This document shows positions 18,771-28,695 of a stretch of 64,000 bases of DNA, piece by piece (position 1 is the first letter of the stretch; each line of letters opens with the position of its first letter). Origin of the DNA: Chitinophaga oryziterrae (GTDB lineage Bacteria > Bacteroidota > Bacteroidia > Chitinophagales > Chitinophagaceae); contig NZ_WRXO01000001.1 of NCBI RefSeq assembly GCF_009758125.1, positions 496,001 to 560,000 of the forward strand. The letters run 5' to 3'. Under the pieces are notes generated by a model. That model was not told where the DNA came from and ran no database searches. It was given only the letters and a program-made list of their open reading frames with translations. A program made the translations under genes and the position numbers.

Positions 18771-18820
18771 GTGCTCAATCGTGCCCGAACGTGTACGAAT
18801 GTTTCCAAAAGTTGCAAAGA
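18771..18820. repeat. Five helically phased decamers, GTGYNCRAWN type
   Basis: Five consecutive 10-bp units each start with GT: GTGCTCAATC, GTGCCCGAAC, GTGTACGAAT, GTTTCCAAAA, GTTGCAAAGA. The exact 10-bp period puts all copies on one face of the helix, as in arrays bound by cooperative proteins. They lie just upstream of the small gene and recombinase operon. Confidence 0.6.
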
Positions 18821-18910
18821 AATGTTGTTTTATGCAAAATTTACTGCCTACTGTCAACATGAGATTTATTTTACTGCAATATATTACAGCCTAATAAGCC
18901 CAATTACCAG

Positions 18911-18980
18911 TTATGCAGACTTATGTAGAATTGTGCAGACTTGTGCGCAGTTGTGCAGAATAATGAGAAATTGTGTAAAA
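18911..18980. repeat. Seven helically phased decamers, TTGTGCAGAN type
   Basis: Seven consecutive decamers are TTATGCAGAC, TTATGTAGAA, TTGTGCAGAC, TTGTGCGCAG, TTGTGCAGAA, TAATGAGAAA, TTGTGTAAAA. The GTGC core and the exact 10-bp spacing match the array at 18771-18820. No gene covers this 488-bp stretch (18718-19205), so binding by a recombinase accessory factor or regulator is likely. Confidence 0.65.
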
Positions 18981-19015
18981 ACATAGTTACCGAATAATTA
19001 GCCGTATGTTTGAAA

Positions 19016-19099
19016 TGTAAACTAATAACAGGATTGACAAAACTGTAAACTAAAACCAGGATTATCTAACCAAGGGTGTAAACCTATAGCCGGACGAGA
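19016..19099. repeat. Three copies of a TGTAAACTAA...CAGGATT repeat
   Basis: Copies begin at 19016, 19044 and 19077. The first two share TGTAAACTAA-n-A-n-CAGGATT; the third has TGTAAACCTATAGCCGGA. A fourth copy lies at 31525-31547, beside the paralogue of the small recombinase-linked gene, so the repeat seems to belong to the serine-recombinase element ends. Confidence 0.6.
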
Positions 19100-19205
19100 C
19101 TCCACCCAGGTGTACCTATTGGCCTACATATTGATTACACATTGATTACCTGTTGAAAATCTTTGAAAATATTTACGTTCTATTCAATTTCATTTGAAAG
19201 CAGGT

Positions 19206-19481
19206 TTAAATAGTATTACATTTCTCACCACGCGTTATTACATCTGCTATCTGCACCTCATAATACTTACAAAGTCGGAGCAGTCTTGTTAAACAAAGGT
19301 TATCGTATTGGCCCTTTTCCACTTTACTGATTATACCGGGAGACATTTTTGTAGCCTTCGCGACCGTCTTTAAACTTTTATTATGGCTTTTCCGCAATTC
19401 AGACATTTCCTTCCCGATACATTGCAGGAAATTGTCCAATTTCTGCTTAAGATTACTTTTATTAAATTCAGACTGGCTCAT
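19206..19481 (-). CDS. XRE-family helix-turn-helix protein
   Basis: This 91-residue DNA-binding protein has a Cro/CI-type helix-turn-helix: GKEMSELRKSHNKSLKTVAKATKMSPGIISKVEKGQYDN, about residues 23-63. Its start overlaps the stop of the upstream HEPN gene in an ATGA arrangement, so both are made together. As the second gene of the pair it is a candidate antitoxin or autoregulator. There is no other domain. Confidence 0.8.
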   Translation of the reverse strand: MSQSEFNKSNLKQKLDNFLQCIGKEMSELRKSHNKSLKTVAKATKMSPGIISKVEKGQYDNLCLTRLLRLCKYYEVQIADVITRGEKCNTI

Positions 19482-20383
19482 TTATTATTTATTTTTAAAG
19501 GGAAGCTAATAGGTTGACTGGATTCCAGGCTAAGCTGCTTCCTGTCGTAAAACTTTTCAGCCAAGTCTAATAAAGTCGTGACCCTACCTAGTAATATTTT
19601 CGCAATCTCAGTAGTTACTGTGTACTTCTCATTGTATCGAGCCTCTGAATAAGCCCTGTTCAATGTATTAAAGAGGTCTGTTTCCTCTTTTGTCTGGCGG
19701 GGAAAGAGCGTTACCAGTTCCTGGGAGAAATTACATATTAAGTCCAATAAGCGGGAAAGATTATGTGTTGTTGGCCGGAAGCCCGTATATACCCTTATTA
19801 TTGCGACACAGGCATGTTCTACTGACTGGTGTAAGTCAAAGATTGTCTGTTCATTCCAACCATTGTCAAAACAATAATTTGCTGTCTTTAAAAAGCGACG
19901 TGACATACCAAAACGTCTGTGCCAATTATCTTCCAATAAATTTTTCAACACAGATATATCTGATTCGTCGGGAGGCGTAGATAAGGGTAAACCGTTACCA
20001 TTATATAGCATTACGCCCTTACGATACACAGTAGAAATAAAACGGCTACCATTTTCCAATGCTTTGTTAGCCTCGTTCAGTTGTTGCACAATAATAGTGG
20101 TATCACAACCCATTGGGAACGCTTGTTGTTCTGCAATTTCAATTATTTCATAATGGGCTCTTTTTTCTTCGTCATTCGTTATAATCAAAAAGTCATAGGT
20201 AGGATTTATCCTTTTATTGTGGGTATCTCCATCAAAAAAACAACTCCAGTCATCCATAGTGCAGGTGCGATAACCATAACATATAATTTTGACTGGATAA
20301 ATAGCTTGCACTATCCTCTGTATTAACTGTACAAGTTGTGCTACCTGTTGTTTGGGCAGATGTTGTAAAGCCGTTGCATCCAT
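19478..20383 (-). CDS. Nucleotidyltransferase-like plus HEPN domain protein
   Basis: This 301-residue protein has an N-terminal nucleotidyltransferase-like part (IYPVKIICYGYRTCTMDDW...TYDFLIITND, about residues 30-80). The usual GS and DxD residues are only partly kept, so this part may be inactive. The C-terminal half is a HEPN domain: FDLHQSVEHACVAIIRVYTG...THNLSRLLDL, then a late SEARYNEKYT helix. HEPN domains in defence and toxin systems are often RNases. It is translationally coupled to an HTH gene. In many Bacteroidota mobile elements such proteins have unknown roles; a toxin-antitoxin module is inferred, not shown. Confidence 0.72.
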   Translation of the reverse strand: MDATALQHLPKQQVAQLVQLIQRIVQAIYPVKIICYGYRTCTMDDWSCFFDGDTHNKRINPTYDFLIITNDEEKRAHYEIIEIAEQQAFPMGCDTTIIVQQLNEANKALENGSRFISTVYRKGVMLYNGNGLPLSTPPDESDISVLKNLLEDNWHRRFGMSRRFLKTANYCFDNGWNEQTIFDLHQSVEHACVAIIRVYTGFRPTTHNLSRLLDLICNFSQELVTLFPRQTKEETDLFNTLNRAYSEARYNEKYTVTTEIAKILLGRVTTLLDLAEKFYDRKQLSLESSQPISFPLKINNK

Positions 20384-20417
20384 ATAAAAGAGTTAAATTT
20401 TAGTTATTGAGTTAGGC

Positions 20418-21149
20418 TTATCCTTGTGTATTTATCAGGACTAAAAAGGAGGTGCCACTGGTATCGCTCTTAGCAAGCATAAGGTCTCCTCCTAATGATG
20501 CGGCATATAACTTACTGATGTATAGCCCCAATCCCATACCACCTAACCCTTCATCAATAGATTGAAACGGTTGAAATAAAAAGGGAATCTTATCAGCGGG
20601 AATACCTTGACCAGAATCAGATATTTGGAGAAACAAACGGTCTTCTCTCAGGGAACAGATGTAAATGCAAATATTCGTGTTAGCCGGGGCAAATTTCAAA
20701 GCATTGTCTATTAAATTCTTTAAAATTTGCCCCAGCTTTACTTCATCTGTTGTAATGTATTCTGGTACGTTACGTCGAAAATTGGTTTTGATTTTTACGG
20801 AACGGATGGCGGTAATGAGCTTATATTGTAGAATCTGCTCCTTTAACCAATCGCGAATTTGGATACGTTTCGGTAACGCCTTTATTGCCAGTTTCCCATC
20901 TTCAATGGTACTTGTTGCCATCATATTATTTAAAACATGCAAGACATTTATACTCATTGACTTAATGTGTGATAGATAGAAGTTCTTATTCTTTCGGCTC
21001 TCTGTCTCATGCAAGAGTAGATTACTTGCTGTACAGATACCGGCTATCTGAGTTCGCATCTCATGGGCAAGCATTCCCATAAAGGTTTGCATTGTTTGAC
21101 TATCAGCCGCAGGGATAGCTTTAGATGGGTTGTTGGGTACTGCTAACAT
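20418..21149 (-). CDS. Sensorless histidine kinase
   Basis: This 243-residue kinase has only the HisKA and HATPase parts. The phosphoacceptor His lies in MGMLAHEMRTQIAGI (about residue 29). The ATPase shows the N box LKNLIDNALKFAP, G1 ISDSGQGIP, F box FLFQPF and G2 GGMGLGLYISK. There is no membrane segment, PAS or other sensor domain, and no response regulator gene in the island. It could take its signal by protein contact or pass phosphate to a host regulator. It is in the same direction as the HEPN/HTH pair 34 bp downstream and may share its transcript. Confidence 0.88.
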   Translation of the reverse strand: MLAVPNNPSKAIPAADSQTMQTFMGMLAHEMRTQIAGICTASNLLLHETESRKNKNFYLSHIKSMSINVLHVLNNMMATSTIEDGKLAIKALPKRIQIRDWLKEQILQYKLITAIRSVKIKTNFRRNVPEYITTDEVKLGQILKNLIDNALKFAPANTNICIYICSLREDRLFLQISDSGQGIPADKIPFLFQPFQSIDEGLGGMGLGLYISKLYAASLGGDLMLAKSDTSGTSFLVLINTQG

Positions 21150-21291
21150 AAAAAGGATTTAGAGAGTAAATGACATAGATTTGCCGTATCCCATTTGAGG
21201 GATAATTTGAAGAGGATAAATACTTGGGAATTGTTGGAGAAGTATCCAGGGTGGGAACGGGCAAAAATAAAAGGTGCAGGCTATTCTCACT

Positions 21292-21403
21292 GGTGCTGAA
21301 GGGCTACGACACCCCGTGACTCCAAATAAGAACGCCCACACCAGTGATGTGAGCGATTTACCTTACTATCCGGAGTCGTTGAAAGGTCGTAGTTTTCAGC
21401 ACC
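21292..21403. ncRNA. Long structured inverted repeat upstream of the kinase
   Basis: A 32-nt left arm (GGTGCTGAA, then CTACGAC, then GACTCC) is mirrored by a right arm whose complement reads GGTGCTGAA, CTACGAC, GACTCC in the same order, with short unpaired stretches between. The 48-nt middle contains CACACCAGTGATGTG, which can form a small inner hairpin. Three paired blocks with kept order suggest a folded RNA or a bound DNA site. It lies about 140 bp upstream of the kinase start. No protein frame here is convincing. Confidence 0.5.
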
Positions 21404-21677
21404 GAACATAAAGCAAACACGCTTATAATATTTTATGTGTTCGCAAATTACACTTCTTTTTTAACAAGTGTTATTCAATAGAACGATATTCATATTATTG
21501 TTTTTTCAATTAAGTAAACAGGCGAATATTTCTTTTTTATTATTATTTATAACAATAATAGTCATATTTATTGATTTTATTGTTATTTATTTGATTAATA
21601 AAATCACTATAATGATAATAAAGTCACTTTAATGACTAAAAATCAGTTAGTTAAATTTGCTTATAGCCTAATAGCAA

Positions 21678-21884
21678 ATGAAAAAAGTTGAATATAATAG
21701 GATAAAAATTGTGCTGGTCGAGAAGAAAAAGACTAATAAGGAATTAGCGACCTACTTGAAAAATAAACCCGAGACGGTTTCACGTTGGTGTACTAATGAT
21801 AGTCAGCCCAATATAGCGACGTTGTTTAAGATTGCGAAATTTCTGGGGGTCAAGGCATCAACGTTGTTAGTTGATCAAGATTAA
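21678..21884 (+). CDS. Small Cro/CI-type transcriptional regulator
   Basis: This 68-residue protein is almost entirely a helix-turn-helix: RIKIVLVEKKKTNKELATYLKNKPETVSRWCTNDSQPNIATLFKIAKFLGVKASTLL. Such small XRE proteins are common as regulators of mobile elements. It is divergent from the kinase operon and upstream of the large nuclease-ATPase gene, so it might control either one. The region around it is very AT-rich. Confidence 0.8.
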   Translation: MKKVEYNRIKIVLVEKKKTNKELATYLKNKPETVSRWCTNDSQPNIATLFKIAKFLGVKASTLLVDQD

Positions 21885-22437
21885 ATTAAATGCTATTTAA
21901 GGCTATTGGTATTACATATTATGCTATCCTTCAAAATTATTGTCTGTTTATTTAGAATTCTAAATATGTATTGTATTATTTAAATAAAATCATTAGTTCC
22001 AAATGGTATATGAAAAACTAATTAAAAATGGAATTTCTTCATGCCATCTCTGTTTATGAGATGAAAAGCAAAACTGCGTTCAATAGTATGGGATGACTTT
22101 CTACCTCCTAATTTTTAGAATCTAATGGGCATTGAAATTCTTGATGGCGATGTTTAGTCGATATATAAAATTGTTATTGACCACCAACCCCTTGTTGTCA
22201 ATAGCAAAAGTTGTATTTTATAATCTGAGCCTAATTTATTTTATTGATTATTGGGAAGTTTCAATATTAACTAAGTCATGATTATTAGATTGCAGCTAAA
22301 TGTGGTCCGAAAATAATTGTATCTTATGTGTCAAGGCACTCGTGGGTCGTATACATGTAGAGAACAATTGGAGCATCATTTTTATGCAATACCTATATAA
22401 AGACTAGTTCAGCTTTTTCATCAACTGATACGTTGTT
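21885..22437. other. AT-rich gap without a gene
   Basis: About 550 bp with no convincing coding frame or strong hairpin. It must hold the promoter for the gene at 22438 unless that is transcribed from the small regulator gene. Confidence 0.6.
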
Positions 22438-25400
22438 ATGTCAAATGATTTAGTTGCCTACTCCAGAGCAGGAGATGTTTTTCACTATCGATGGGCTGCT
22501 AGACGTTGTCTACACCTGATTTATCCAAATGCCGTCTTACATAGCATTGTCATTGAAGGCGCAATGCCATCCGAAACCGTGCACCAAGGGGAATATGTCA
22601 TTGATCTCGCTGAGTATTCCACTATTAACGGTGTAGAACACGTACACTATTATCAGCTCAAACATACTACTGTACAGATTGAGTCTCCTTTTACACTCGG
22701 AGATTTTAGTAAAACGTTAACCGGCTTTGCAAAAAAATTTGCACAACATCTTGTTAACGGCGACATCATTCCAAGTAACATCACCTTTACGATTCTAACT
22801 AACAGACCGATTGAGGTTGCAGTAAAGAATAACATTACGGCAATATCGGAGGGGCGTACCGTTAATTTTCGTACTATAAAAGCCATACGGAGATATGGCG
22901 AAGGGCTAAACGAAGATGATTTGCGAAGGTTTTGTAGCAGGTTGCGATTGGAAGATGGTCATGGAAATTATAACGTGCAACGGGATGAACTGAGAATAGA
23001 GATGAATCAGCTCATAGTAGGTAGTATTGAAAATGCGCAAATGAACAACCTGACAACACTGATGCAAGACAAGGTAATGCCCGACTCCGATGGTATTATA
23101 AAAAGGGAGGATGTACTGTTGAGATTCGGCGTGACCTCTGAGCGGGATCTGTATCCTGCACCTGCCGTATTCAGTCTTATCGAAAATATCATTGTTAGGG
23201 AGGCATATAGTGCACTGATCCCTCAAATCCAAATGGCTTCCGAACCAATAGTCATCCATGCGGGTGGAGGGATCGGAAAATCTGTATTTTGTCAACAGTT
23301 ATTGCGTATGTTGCCCGAAGGTTGGTTTGGGATTGCCTATGACTGCTTTGGCGCGGGTGGTTACAGGAATCGGAGTACATCTCGGCACAGACATCGCGAT
23401 GCACTGGTACAGGTCGCCAATGAACTGGCTTCACACGGATTATGCGCTCCAATGATTGTTCATTCCGGTAGTCAGGATAAAGACATTATGAGAACCTTTA
23501 TTGCCAGAATAGAGGTGAGCGTTTTGTCACTGCGTAGATCTCATAAAGAAGCACAACTGGTTATTATCTTCGATGCTGCCGACAATGCTGAAATGGCAGC
23601 CAGTGAACTTGGAGACTCATGCTTTGCTAAGGAGCTACTTAGAGAAGTTTTGCCGGATGGATGTAAGTTGGTTTTTTCTTGTCGAACTGAACGTGTGCAT
23701 TTGCTGCAGCCTGGAAATTCCATACATTTATTATCACTTGTTTCCTTTAGTCAGGCAGAATCTCTGCAAAATTTGCGGAAACAGTTTCCCGATTGCGAGG
23801 AAATTGAAGGCGCTGAATTTCATCGTTTAACATCTGGAAATCCGCGTGTGCAGGCCAATGCCTTAGAGACAGGATTCGAAAGTGTGGATGCGTTGCTTAA
23901 ATCGCTTGGCCCCTCGGGTGTATCAGTAGATGAACAGATCGCCCACCAATTGCATCAGGCCATTGGCAGGCTGAAAAATAGCCTGCCGCATCAGTACCAT
24001 GAGAATGTCAATGCGATTTGTCTAGGGCTTGCCAGTCTTCCTCCATATATTCCTATAGAAGTTTTGGCCACGGTTTCTGGAATTGGCGTGCAGGATATAC
24101 GCAGCTTTGTTGCCGATATAGGAAGGCCTCTGTGGATTACAGATAGCTCCGTGCAGTTCAGGGATGAGCCAACCGAAACATGGTTTCGTAACTCATTCAC
24201 GGCTGACCCAAAAGCATACGAGATGTATGTACAGTTACTTGAGCCGATAGCCACTCAATTCACCTACGTCGCCAGCGTTTTGCCGCAACTATACCTGAAC
24301 GCCAAGCAATATAGCAAACTGATTGAAGTAGCGCTCTCTGATCAATATCTGCCTTTGGCTAATCCAATTGATACACGAAATGTGCGTGTTTATCGTCTAC
24401 AATTCGCGTTTAAGGCTGCTTTAAGGCTATCTCGCTATCAGGATGCTCCTAAGTTGGCGATGCGTGCGGGTGAGGAAGTGGCTGGGGATCACCGTCAATT
24501 CCTCCTCATGCGTGACAATATTGATTTGCTAGTATGCCTACAGAGCAAAGAGAAGATACAGGAAATTGCGTTTAAGCGATTGTTGCGAGGCGCATGGAAC
24601 GGCTCCGAGAATGTGTATGCAGCAGCACTGTTGTCAGGCATTAAGGAGTTTCACGGTGAAGCTTCAGGTTTTCTACGGGCGGCGCGCGGGTGGTTGAAAA
24701 TTCACTATGAACAAGTCGGAGACAAAGATGATGGATATAATCGAGAGCAGGAAGTCTCAGAAAAGGATATACTCGAAATTGCTTATGCGTATTTGAATAT
24801 TCATGGTGTTAATGCGTGCTGGAATTTTTTATCCGGCATCACTCCGGAGCAAGCCCGTTTCCAAATATCGCAAGATTTGGCCAAAAAGTTGATTGACCTT
24901 GAGCGGTATACAGAAATAGAAGAATTAATTCTCTATTGTGAACGCGAACCGTATATCACGGTGGCGATTACAGCAGTGCTAATGGACTTAGGTCACCAGC
25001 CAGAACCGGTCGCTCTAATTCCTTGTTTAGACCTGCTGTGCCATTCAGCAACAAGAATTATTAAACCAGGTTTTGTTATCCGTGACAGAATCGTGCCTGC
25101 AATTGTTTCTTTTCTAGAAGCTTGCCTTGCGGCACATCTTTCCAGTGTTAAAATACTATGGGTTTTGCGCGCATATGTCCCTACAAGAGCCTCCACAATG
25201 GTCGCCAGTGCTAGCTACACACACGATAGAACAGTATTTTTTAAAGCAGTAGCTATTAGGAGTATATTGTCACAGATTTCAACAATATCAAGTAGAGACC
25301 TCCAGCCAGTGGAATGGTTACAGAAAATGGATGGGTACGATAGCCAGACTTATGGTGAGTTTACAGAGTTAGTTGACGGTCTAATGCCTTGGTACATCCT

Positions 25401-28400
25401 TAGAGCCCAGTTAATTAATGAGTCGAATACTGCTGTATTGGAGCTAGTTACTGATGTGGATTCGGCGTCAAAAAAAGGGATCGAGCATCGCTACCGAAGC
25501 TATGATACACTGCCTACGGAAATTGCTACAGTCCAATCTAACATTTTAGTAAACTTTAAACAGGGGCGATCAGAAGAGATTTTTCAATTTTATCAGAAAT
25601 TTCTTCAACACGCAACGGCATTTGATATTAAAATACGATTACAGACCATTCATGCTGCCAACCGGTTACCACATCTTAGTAATGTTGTTCAGGAAATGGA
25701 ATTGTCTACCTTTGAAATGCTCAAAACCGGGCACGATCGAGGACCCAATGAAATATCCGACGATTACCTAACGTTGGCCCGTGCAGTTGTCAATACATCC
25801 GTTGATGATGCAGGCATTTATTTTAACGAGGCGGTAACCAGCGTTTCCAAGTTTGGTGAAGAACTAATTCAGCGTTGGGAAGCGCTAAGTAAAGTTGCCG
25901 AACAATCGGCTACAAATTACCATATGCACGAGCTGGCATACCGGTTTATTCGTTGCGCGGAACTTGTTGGCGCCAATGTCAGTCGAGAGAAACACTGGGA
26001 CAGAAGTGATGCAGTGCGTATTTGCGCAAAAATTTCGCCTGATATTGCTATCGCTGCCTTAAGCAGGTGGAGGGATAGAGCCGTATACGGGTTTCCCTAT
26101 AATTTAATGTCATTATTAAAACAATTAACACAGTCTGGATATATGGCTCCGGTAACAGGCTGGTCATTGGTCCGTCTGCTTCCAGGTTATGATATCGAAA
26201 AGTATCTTGGCATTTGCCTGAGCCAGGATCTTTTGCCTGCCGTAAAGCAACAGATATATGATGATGCAATAGAACAGCTAGCACGACAAGGCGCCAATGA
26301 AAAATTGTGGCAGAAAATGTTGATGTTGGGAGAAAAATGTAATTTGACTGTTACAGACTTTGTAAAACAAAAGTCTCCTAGAGTATTTACTACAAGCGAT
26401 GTTAGACAAAACGATGCCCAAGAGAATGCGAATAAGGATTACTGGAATAAGGTGTTTTCGGGGGTAGAAATTAAGAATAGCTCAGAATTACTGGACTGGT
26501 TTCTAAGTATAAACGAAACGGCGGAAGAAACTAATAATTATACTTCACCAGCGGATTTTTATAAAGAACTGATAAACCGAATTAAAGAAACGCAGTTATG
26601 GGATGTTAGCAAAATACTGTTGGAATCTGATGACGTCAACTATTATGAGATATCAGTATTTTTATCAGGCATTCCAACGGCTTGGAAAAAAAGAGTGAGC
26701 TTCAAAAACAAATGGGAACAACTGATTCAAGAATGTGGTAGTTGTTATGCGCGAGAACTATGTAGTAATTATGCTTTCAAGTCATTTGTCCGCGAGTTAG
26801 CCCTTACAGATGAATTAAAGGCGCATTTGAGAATTGGTATAATAAATGGGATGGCAGCAGGAACCGAAATGGATGATGCTACCGTGCTGTTTGGTTTCGT
26901 TGAGGTCATAACTCCCTTGCTGGAAGCCCAACAGGCTGTACAGGTTGCCTCTTATTGCCTGGAGCGGTTTGAATTGCATATGGAAGCAGAATTTGGAGAT
27001 GGGCCATGGGCGGAATGGTTGTATCCTCATAGTACGCCCATACGAAATATTGCTAATTTAATATGGTCTGTACTGGGATCACCAAAATCCAGTGAGCGAT
27101 GGTGTGCAGCCCACTGCGTGCGGACACTGGCTGATTTCAATTGCACCAGCGAATTGGAAGAATTGATACAATGTCTCCCAGGGGAAAACATCGGTGCATT
27201 TGGTGGGCAAGGTTACATTTTTTATCATTTACATGCCAAGCAATTTCTACTGATGGCTTTTGCCAGCATTAGTCATAAATACCCGGCCCAACTTAAGCAG
27301 CATGTCAGCATATTTTCAAATATAGCTCTTACACAGGAGCATATATTAATCCAAACTGCTGCAAAAGATACTGCGTTAACATTAGAAATGTACTTCCCGG
27401 GGAGTATAGACCTGCCTGTGCTACAGTCCTTGAACGATGTTGGAAAACCTGTAGAAGTCAAAATAGTAGAGCGCGGTTATATGACCGAAAGCGTTTTGCA
27501 TCAAGAAGGTAGCATTGACACAACATTAAAATTTGACTTTGATTGGGACTTCGATAGATACTGGTTCGATCCACTGGCAGATGTTTTCTGCATCTCCGAA
27601 GCCCAGGTGGAACAAATAGCAACAGAAGTTATTATCAACGACTGGGCAAAGGGTGATGAAAAGGCTTTTCAAGATGATCCTCGTAGGTTAGTTTGGAAGT
27701 CTCATTCTTATCAGGAAGAGGTGTGGCATCACCATGGCGAATACCCGCGGACGGACACACTTTCATTTTATCTATCGTATCATTCAATGTTAGTTGTAGC
27801 CGCCAAATTACTCAAAACGATGCCTGTAGTTAAAGAGGAATACGATGGCGATACCTGGCTCGATTGGTTATCTCATCATTGGCTAACGCGAAATAACGGT
27901 AGTTGGCTTGCAGATGGCAGAACGGCGTTACCTATAAAAACTGTCTTAGAAGCTAAGCCGAGCGAACGTTGGCTCGGCCATGTGTTGGAAACGGAGTTTG
28001 TCACCTGCATAAAAGGAGGGGACTTGAACGACGTATGGCTGAATGTAAAAGCTGGATGGAAGGAAGGCTTTGAATCCTTCTCTCAATCGGTATCCATTAC
28101 ATCTGCGCTGGTATCACCCAAAACATCCTCTGCGCTCATGAGGGCGTTATCAACTTATTCAAACCCATATCTTTATCATCTTCCAGCTTATGAGGATAGC
28201 CCGATGGATTTCAATGCAGAGCCATTCTCTCTAAAAGGATGGATATTGGACCGAAATATTTCGAAAGGTATCGATGAACAGGATCCGTATGCAGATCATA
28301 TAGATTACCCATTCTTTCAATTGGCGGATAGTATCATAACTGCCTGTGCATTAGTTCCAGGAAAGAAAGAGCACCAATGGCATGATCCAACTACTGGGGA

Positions 28401-28695
28401 GTTAGTTCTTTATTGCGAGGCATGGAGTAGTGGGCGTGATACGAGAGATAAAGAGCCCAGTCAGTCGGGGATGCGTTTGAGGGCTTCCATTCCCTTTTTG
28501 CAGCTTGTATGTCAAACTTTTGCATGCGATATCATATTCGAGGTGGAAATTAGAAAAGATACGCTCCGAGAGTATAGGACCTCCGAAGCAGAATACAGAT
28601 CACCATTAGCAAAGATTTTTATACTTTCTCAAGATGGAATACTTAGAACAACAACAGATACTTACACTGGGGAAACTGATTGTGAAACAGCTTGA
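22438..28695 (+). CDS. Giant PD-(D/E)xK nuclease plus STAND-type ATPase, predicted antiphage effector
   Basis: This 2085-residue protein begins with a nuclease-like domain of Cap4/DUF4297 type: DVFHYRWAARRCL, then E40, D56 with E59, and QLK at 73-75, which fit the PD-(D/E)xK pattern. A P-loop ATPase follows, with Walker A HAGGGIGKS near residues 274-282 and Walker B LVIIFDAADNAE near 373-384, then a winged-helix-like part. The remaining 1400 residues are helical with no domain I recognise and probably form a sensor. This is the plan of Avs-type STAND proteins, in which target binding triggers a nuclease. The overlapping second gene is not part of the best-known Avs3/Avs4 systems. Assignment to an exact family is uncertain. 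Confidence 0.8.
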   Translation: MSNDLVAYSRAGDVFHYRWAARRCLHLIYPNAVLHSIVIEGAMPSETVHQGEYVIDLAEYSTINGVEHVHYYQLKHTTVQIESPFTLGDFSKTLTGFAKKFAQHLVNGDIIPSNITFTILTNRPIEVAVKNNITAISEGRTVNFRTIKAIRRYGEGLNEDDLRRFCSRLRLEDGHGNYNVQRDELRIEMNQLIVGSIENAQMNNLTTLMQDKVMPDSDGIIKREDVLLRFGVTSERDLYPAPAVFSLIENIIVREAYSALIPQIQMASEPIVIHAGGGIGKSVFCQQLLRMLPEGWFGIAYDCFGAGGYRNRSTSRHRHRDALVQVANELASHGLCAPMIVHSGSQDKDIMRTFIARIEVSVLSLRRSHKEAQLVIIFDAADNAEMAASELGDSCFAKELLREVLPDGCKLVFSCRTERVHLLQPGNSIHLLSLVSFSQAESLQNLRKQFPDCEEIEGAEFHRLTSGNPRVQANALETGFESVDALLKSLGPSGVSVDEQIAHQLHQAIGRLKNSLPHQYHENVNAICLGLASLPPYIPIEVLATVSGIGVQDIRSFVADIGRPLWITDSSVQFRDEPTETWFRNSFTADPKAYEMYVQLLEPIATQFTYVASVLPQLYLNAKQYSKLIEVALSDQYLPLANPIDTRNVRVYRLQFAFKAALRLSRYQDAPKLAMRAGEEVAGDHRQFLLMRDNIDLLVCLQSKEKIQEIAFKRLLRGAWNGSENVYAAALLSGIKEFHGEASGFLRAARGWLKIHYEQVGDKDDGYNREQEVSEKDILEIAYAYLNIHGVNACWNFLSGITPEQARFQISQDLAKKLIDLERYTEIEELILYCEREPYITVAITAVLMDLGHQPEPVALIPCLDLLCHSATRIIKPGFVIRDRIVPAIVSFLEACLAAHLSSVKILWVLRAYVPTRASTMVASASYTHDRTVFFKAVAIRSILSQISTISSRDLQPVEWLQKMDGYDSQTYGEFTELVDGLMPWYILRAQLINESNTAVLELVTDVDSASKKGIEHRYRSYDTLPTEIATVQSNILVNFKQGRSEEIFQFYQKFLQHATAFDIKIRLQTIHAANRLPHLSNVVQEMELSTFEMLKTGHDRGPNEISDDYLTLARAVVNTSVDDAGIYFNEAVTSVSKFGEELIQRWEALSKVAEQSATNYHMHELAYRFIRCAELVGANVSREKHWDRSDAVRICAKISPDIAIAALSRWRDRAVYGFPYNLMSLLKQLTQSGYMAPVTGWSLVRLLPGYDIEKYLGICLSQDLLPAVKQQIYDDAIEQLARQGANEKLWQKMLMLGEKCNLTVTDFVKQKSPRVFTTSDVRQNDAQENANKDYWNKVFSGVEIKNSSELLDWFLSINETAEETNNYTSPADFYKELINRIKETQLWDVSKILLESDDVNYYEISVFLSGIPTAWKKRVSFKNKWEQLIQECGSCYARELCSNYAFKSFVRELALTDELKAHLRIGIINGMAAGTEMDDATVLFGFVEVITPLLEAQQAVQVASYCLERFELHMEAEFGDGPWAEWLYPHSTPIRNIANLIWSVLGSPKSSERWCAAHCVRTLADFNCTSELEELIQCLPGENIGAFGGQGYIFYHLHAKQFLLMAFASISHKYPAQLKQHVSIFSNIALTQEHILIQTAAKDTALTLEMYFPGSIDLPVLQSLNDVGKPVEVKIVERGYMTESVLHQEGSIDTTLKFDFDWDFDRYWFDPLADVFCISEAQVEQIATEVIINDWAKGDEKAFQDDPRRLVWKSHSYQEEVWHHHGEYPRTDTLSFYLSYHSMLVVAAKLLKTMPVVKEEYDGDTWLDWLSHHWLTRNNGSWLADGRTALPIKTVLEAKPSERWLGHVLETEFVTCIKGGDLNDVWLNVKAGWKEGFESFSQSVSITSALVSPKTSSALMRALSTYSNPYLYHLPAYEDSPMDFNAEPFSLKGWILDRNISKGIDEQDPYADHIDYPFFQLADSIITACALVPGKKEHQWHDPTTGELVLYCEAWSSGRDTRDKEPSQSGMRLRASIPFLQLVCQTFACDIIFEVEIRKDTLREYRTSEAEYRSPLAKIFILSQDGILRTTTDTYTGETDCETA

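Noticed and set aside
18771..18980. CRISPR array
   Set aside because: Units are 10 bp, adjacent and without spacers; no cas gene is nearby.
21159..21341. 60-codon minus-strand frame before the kinase gene
   Set aside because: It runs through the inverted repeat, has Pro- and Cys-rich random composition and no domain.
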